From positions 1 to 48,629 of the forward strand of contig JBBIIP010000025.1 of NCBI GenBank assembly GCA_037446395.1: a stretch of 48,629 bases of DNA, in the 5' to 3' direction. The DNA is from JAAYJT01 sp037446395. Lineage in GTDB: Bacteria; Bacteroidota; Bacteroidia; Bacteroidales; JAAYJT01. The position numbers were made by a program, and so were the translations under genes. Under the pieces are notes generated by a model, which saw only the letters and a program-made list of their open reading frames with translations, did not search any database and was not told where the DNA came from. Numbering within the stretch: the stretch's first letter is position 1; every line of letters starts with the position of its first letter. Shown here piece by piece: positions 45,437 to 48,629 of this stretch.

Positions 45437-46639
45437 ATGAACCAAGTATTTATTTGTGATGCAGTTCGTACTCCCATCGGCCGCTACGGTGGAGCACTTT
45501 CTTCGGTACGGCCTGACGACCTTGCTGCCATACCCCTTAAAGCCCTCGTTGAAAGAAACCCTGGGATTGACTGGCTGGCGTTGGATGATGTTTTAATGGG
45601 TTGCGCCAACCAGGCTGGCGAGGATAACCGAGATGTGGCGCGCATGGCGCTGCTGCTGGCAGGTTTCAACGAATGCATTCCCGGTGCAACAATAAACCGC
45701 TTGTGTGGCTCAGGCATGGATGCCATTGGAACAGCTGCACGCGCTATCAGGTCAGGCGAAGCAGAACTGATCATTGCCGGTGGTGTCGAAAGCATGTCGC
45801 GTGCGCCCTATGTAATGGATAAGGCCCCTGAGGCATTTTCGCGCGCAGTAAAATTGTATGACACCACCATCGGATGGAGATTCGTCAACAAAGGGCTCGA
45901 AAAAATGTATGGGTGCGAATCCCTGATTGATACTGCAGAGAATATTGCCACCGACTACAATATTAACCGCAAGGATCAGGATATTTTTGCCAACTGGAGC
46001 CAGCAAAAAACGCATCATGCTCAAAGCAATAACCTGTTTTCCAAAGAAATAATCCCTGTTGTGATTCCACAACGCAAAGGCGAGCCCATTGTCGTAAATG
46101 CTGATGAACATCCCCGGTTGACTTCCCTTGATAAACTTGCAGATTTAAAGCCCATTACCCACCCAGCAGGCACAATCACAGCCGGAAATGCTTCGGGGGT
46201 TAACGATGGCGCCGCTGCCTTGATCCTTGCATCAGAAAAAGCTGTAAAAAAGTATAACCTAACTCCCAAAGCACGGATACTTGGTATGGCCGTAGCAGGT
46301 GTTTTGCCCCGTATTATGGGAATGGGTCCCGTTCCGGCCACAAATAAACTCCTGAGCCGATTGAACCTCACACTCAGTCAAATGGATATCATCGAGTTGA
46401 ACGAGGCTTTTGCAGCTCAAGCACTGGGTTGTACAAGAACGCTAGGCCTTTCGGATAACGATCCCCGCCTCAATCGCTGGGGAGGGGCCATTGCCCTTGG
46501 GCATCCGCTTGGCATGAGTGGTGCCCGGATTGTTACTACGGCCTTTTACCAATTGCAACACTACAATCTCAAAAAAGCGCTTTGTACTATGTGTATTGGT
46601 GTCGGCCAAGGTATATCCATGGTCATTGAAAGTGTGTAG
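45437..46639 (+). CDS. Thiolase, 3-oxoadipyl-CoA thiolase type (PcaF/PaaJ-like)
   Basis: A 400-residue degradative thiolase that cleaves a 3-oxoacyl-CoA with CoA into acetyl-CoA and a shortened acyl-CoA. The acyl-accepting Cys90 (NRLCGSGMDAIGTA), His356 (ALGHPLGMSGAR) and Cys386 (CIGVGQG) form the active site. The start VFICDAVRTPIGRYGGALSS, the segment CANQAGEDNRDVARMALLLA, SMSRAPYVM, KLYDTTIGWRFVN and GVLPRIMGMGPVPA are the typical pattern of PcaF/PaaJ (3-oxoadipyl-CoA to succinyl-CoA plus acetyl-CoA). Plain acetoacetyl-CoA thiolases share less of it. The usual Pro-Asn before GGAIALGHPLG is Arg-Trp here. Same strand as the CoA-transferase and aminotransferase, 288 nt downstream. Confidence 0.93.
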   Translation: MNQVFICDAVRTPIGRYGGALSSVRPDDLAAIPLKALVERNPGIDWLALDDVLMGCANQAGEDNRDVARMALLLAGFNECIPGATINRLCGSGMDAIGTAARAIRSGEAELIIAGGVESMSRAPYVMDKAPEAFSRAVKLYDTTIGWRFVNKGLEKMYGCESLIDTAENIATDYNINRKDQDIFANWSQQKTHHAQSNNLFSKEIIPVVIPQRKGEPIVVNADEHPRLTSLDKLADLKPITHPAGTITAGNASGVNDGAAALILASEKAVKKYNLTPKARILGMAVAGVLPRIMGMGPVPATNKLLSRLNLTLSQMDIIELNEAFAAQALGCTRTLGLSDNDPRLNRWGGAIALGHPLGMSGARIVTTAFYQLQHYNLKKALCTMCIGVGQGISMVIESV

Positions 46640-46790
46640 TGCATTCAAATTGGTCACGTTGCCAAATTAAAATGTCAACCCGAGCCAATCCCTAAGCGGG
46701 TTCTTCTATGAAAATTTTATTTATTACCATCTTAAGTCAAATAGATTCAGGCGATTAGGTTATTAACCCGATTTATATCGAAAAAACAAG

Positions 46791-46798
46791 TATGTTTG
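46791..46798 (+). promoter_or_regulatory. Putative -7 box (TATGTTTG) upstream of hpt
   Basis: A perfect TAnnTTTG match 71 nt before the hpt start codon. The -33 element is not clear. It would drive the hpt-adk-obg unit. Confidence 0.4.
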
Positions 46799-46869
46799 CA
46801 GTTCGCAAGTATTGAAACCTTACCCGGCTCAAAATACCCGGGCATTCAGGCTTATTAATAAACAACATC

Positions 46870-47415
46870 ATGCAGAAGGTCAAATTACATGACAGGGAAT
46901 TCTCACCATTTATCGGACGCGAAAAAATAGCCACCGCCGTTCACAAAATGGCGGAGAATATAAATAAAGACCTGGATGGGAAAATGCCACTGTTCCTGGT
47001 AATTCTGAGTGGCGCTTTTGTGTTTGCGGCCGATTTGCTTCGTCAAATTAATGTTCCGTGTGAAGTTACTTTTGTAAGGCTTTCTTCTTATTCGGGAACC
47101 CAATCAACCGAAAAAATCAGAGAGCTGCTTGGATTGAATGAAGTACTGAAGGGCAGAACAGTTGTCATCCTGGAAGATATTATTGATACAGGTCACACCA
47201 TGGATGAAATGATGCATAAACTTCTCCGCCTCGAGGCCGAAGAAGTGAAGATTGCAACTTTCCTGCTCAAGCCGGCAGCACTGCGCAAGGATTTGAAAAT
47301 TGACTACATCGGGATTGAGATTCCCAACGATTTCATAGTAGGTTATGGACTCGATTACGATGGACTGGGACGCAATTTGCCTGATATTTATAAAGTTATT
47401 CCAGAAACTAAATAA
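46870..47415 (+). CDS. hpt: Hypoxanthine phosphoribosyltransferase
   Basis: A 181-residue purine salvage enzyme that makes IMP (and GMP) from hypoxanthine (guanine) and PRPP. The PRPP-binding motif is VVILEDIIDTGHTMDEM near residue 97-113. Upstream, LVILSGAFVFAADLLRQI is the conserved pyrophosphate loop region and FVRLSSYSGTQST follows. The C-terminal FIVGYGLDYDGLGRNLPDI is the base-binding end typical of Hpt. Length normal. adk starts 26 nt downstream; the order hpt-adk-obg is frequent in Bacteroidetes. Confidence 0.95.
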   Translation: MQKVKLHDREFSPFIGREKIATAVHKMAENINKDLDGKMPLFLVILSGAFVFAADLLRQINVPCEVTFVRLSSYSGTQSTEKIRELLGLNEVLKGRTVVILEDIIDTGHTMDEMMHKLLRLEAEEVKIATFLLKPAALRKDLKIDYIGIEIPNDFIVGYGLDYDGLGRNLPDIYKVIPETK

Positions 47416-47441
47416 TGATTCATCTTTAATCACGAAATTCT

Positions 47442-48026
47442 ATGCTTAACATTGCACTGTTTGGCCCTCCGGGGGCGGGAAAAGGAACCCAGTCAAAACT
47501 ATTGGTCGAGAAATATAATTTGACCTATATCTCAACCGGCGATATCCTGCGCAAGGAAATTGCAGAAAAATCTGATTTAGGACTTCAGGCCAAATCAATC
47601 ATCGAAAGCGGAGGACTGGTTTCGGACGATATTATGGCTAAAATTATCGAATACAACATCAACAAAAACAGAAATAGCAACGGCATTTTGTTTGATGGAT
47701 TTCCCCGCACCACTGTTCAGGCTGTTATCCTTGACGATCTGCTAAATAAAATGGGCCTCCATCTGTCGTGCATGATCAGCCTCGCAGTACCGCAGCAAGA
47801 GCTGATTCACCGCCTGCTCGAACGTGCCAAAATCGAAGGGCGCAAGGACGACACACCCGAGGCCATCAACGTTCGGCTCAGAGAATACGAAGAGAAAACC
47901 ACCCCTGTTGCAAAATATTATGAAGAAAAGGGCATTTATTACCCTGTTAATGGAACCGGAACTGTAAATTCGATTTTTGAACGCCTCACCGAAACAATTG
48001 ACCGGGTCATCCAACACAAACATTAA
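47442..48026 (+). CDS. adk: Adenylate kinase, short-LID form
   Basis: A 194-residue enzyme interconverting ATP + AMP and 2 ADP. Walker A GPPGAGKGTQSKLL is at residues 7-20, the AMP site includes YISTGDILRKEI and FDGFPRTTVQAVIL, and ERAKIEGRKDDTPEAINVRL contains the LID arginines and the DDTPE signature. The LID insertion of the long E. coli form is missing, as in most Bacteroidetes enzymes. It lies between hpt and obg with short gaps, so is probably cotranscribed. Confidence 0.96.
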   Translation: MLNIALFGPPGAGKGTQSKLLVEKYNLTYISTGDILRKEIAEKSDLGLQAKSIIESGGLVSDDIMAKIIEYNINKNRNSNGILFDGFPRTTVQAVILDDLLNKMGLHLSCMISLAVPQQELIHRLLERAKIEGRKDDTPEAINVRLREYEEKTTPVAKYYEEKGIYYPVNGTGTVNSIFERLTETIDRVIQHKH

Positions 48027-48036
48027 TTGTGACTGA

Positions 48037-48629
48037 ATGAGCAGCCCAAACTTTGTTGATTATGTAAAGATATTTTTTCGTTCGGGCAAAGGTGGCGCCG
48101 GCTCGGTGCATTTCATCCGTACACGCCTCACTGCATGGGGCGGCCCTGATGGTGGAGACGGAGGCCGGGGTGCCCATATAAAGCTACGTGGAAACAATCA
48201 ACTTTGGACACTGCTGCATCTGAAATACACAAAACATGTGCACGCTCCGGATGGCGAAAACGGCCGCAAACAACTCATGACAGGCGCCTCAGGCGAAGAT
48301 GTAATCATTGAAGTGCCCCTTGGAACTGTTGCGAAGAATGCAGAAACGGGTGAAACACTCCTGGAAATTACGCAACACGCTGAAGAAAAAACACTTCTCG
48401 AAGGAGGCCGGGGCGGCCTTGGAAATGATCATTTCAAATCCGCCACACATCGCTCTCCCCGATATGCCCAACCAGGCGAACCGGCCAAAGAGGCATGGAT
48501 TATACTAGAACTAAAAATATTGGCCGATGTAGGGCTGGTGGGCTTTCCGAATGCAGGAAAATCAACCCTGCTCTCTGTGCTTTCGGCTGCAAAACCTTCC
48601 ATTGGCGACTATCCGTTTACAACGCTCAC
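48037..48629 (+). CDS. obg: Obg family ribosome-associated GTPase (partial, cut by window end)
   Basis: An open frame from the ATG at 48037, 10 nt after adk, runs without a stop to the window end (197 complete codons). It begins MSSPNFVDYVKIFFRSGKGG and has the glycine-rich Obg domain (GGPDGGDGGRGAHIKLRGN, EGGRGGLGNDHF). It enters the GTPase domain with the P-loop GFPNAGKSTLL around residues 170-180. Obg couples ribosome assembly and stringent response to GTP. The remaining G motifs lie outside the window. Confidence 0.95.
   Translation, partial: MSSPNFVDYVKIFFRSGKGGAGSVHFIRTRLTAWGGPDGGDGGRGAHIKLRGNNQLWTLLHLKYTKHVHAPDGENGRKQLMTGASGEDVIIEVPLGTVAKNAETGETLLEITQHAEEKTLLEGGRGGLGNDHFKSATHRSPRYAQPGEPAKEAWIILELKILADVGLVGFPNAGKSTLLSVLSAAKPSIGDYPFTTL

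Noticed and set aside
46677..46702. Terminator after the thiolase (AACCCG/CGGGTT)
   Set aside because: Six base pairs with a 14-nt loop and no clear T run is too weak to call.

Overview
The window looks like a chromosomal segment of a Bacteroidetes bacterium, most likely an amino-acid- or peptide-using member of the Bacteroidales/Marinilabiliales side of the phylum. The basis is four tandem SusC/SusD outer-membrane uptake pairs, lipoprotein signal peptides, near absence of Shine-Dalgarno sequences, several sites resembling the Bacteroidetes promoter (TTTG, about 18 nt, TAnnTTTG), a eukaryote-type citrate synthase and a short-LID adenylate kinase. No tRNA, rRNA, CRISPR array, phage or insertion sequence was seen.

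Layout. 1-10.9 kb holds housekeeping and metabolic genes: a DCC-family protein (-), isocitrate dehydrogenase and citrate synthase (+), catalase-peroxidase KatG (+), a YjbQ protein (+) overlapping tail-to-tail with an ACP phosphodiesterase (-), indolepyruvate oxidoreductase IorA-IorB (+), an M23 peptidase (+) and a lipocalin-like lipoprotein (-). 11-32 kb, all on the minus strand, is a block of four SusC-SusD pairs, each apparently its own transcription unit ending in a strong hairpin terminator. It has no glycoside hydrolases and no local regulator. The first SusC is split by a one-base deletion. 32.3-35.2 kb holds a histidine ammonia-lyase-like gene and a GNAT-like gene (-). 35.3-40.3 kb is cell envelope: an LptF/G permease and GDP-mannose 4,6-dehydratase (+), then two translationally coupled glycosyltransferases (-). 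40.8-46.6 kb (+) is a catabolic cluster. 46.9 kb to the end is hpt-adk-obg (+), with obg cut by the window edge.

The most interesting part is 40784-46639: a KamA-like radical-SAM aminomutase, a two-subunit CoA-transferase most like PcaI/PcaJ, a class III aminotransferase with the arginine signature of beta-amino-acid transaminases, and a thiolase most like PcaF/PaaJ. In the aminomutase both aspartates that hold the lysine side chain in lysine 2,3-aminomutase are replaced, one by Arg, which suggests an acidic substrate. Together the genes suggest a route: acidic alpha-amino acid to beta-amino acid to beta-keto acid to beta-ketoacyl-CoA to acetyl-CoA plus a shorter acyl-CoA. With 2-aminoadipate as substrate this gives 3-oxoadipate, then succinyl-CoA and acetyl-CoA; glutamate is the main alternative. 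I know of no described pathway with this set, but this is inference from motifs and gene order.

The rest of the window fits amino-acid catabolism: SusCD pairs that may import peptides, IorAB, a histidine-lyase-like enzyme, and the oxidative TCA entry enzymes. Further oddities are Ala-Cys-Gly in place of Ala-Ser-Gly at the cofactor site of the lyase, an identical 10-nt leader motif just before the start codons of all four SusC genes and hutH, and a nearly identical 179-bp promoter/signal-peptide module on two otherwise diverged SusC genes.
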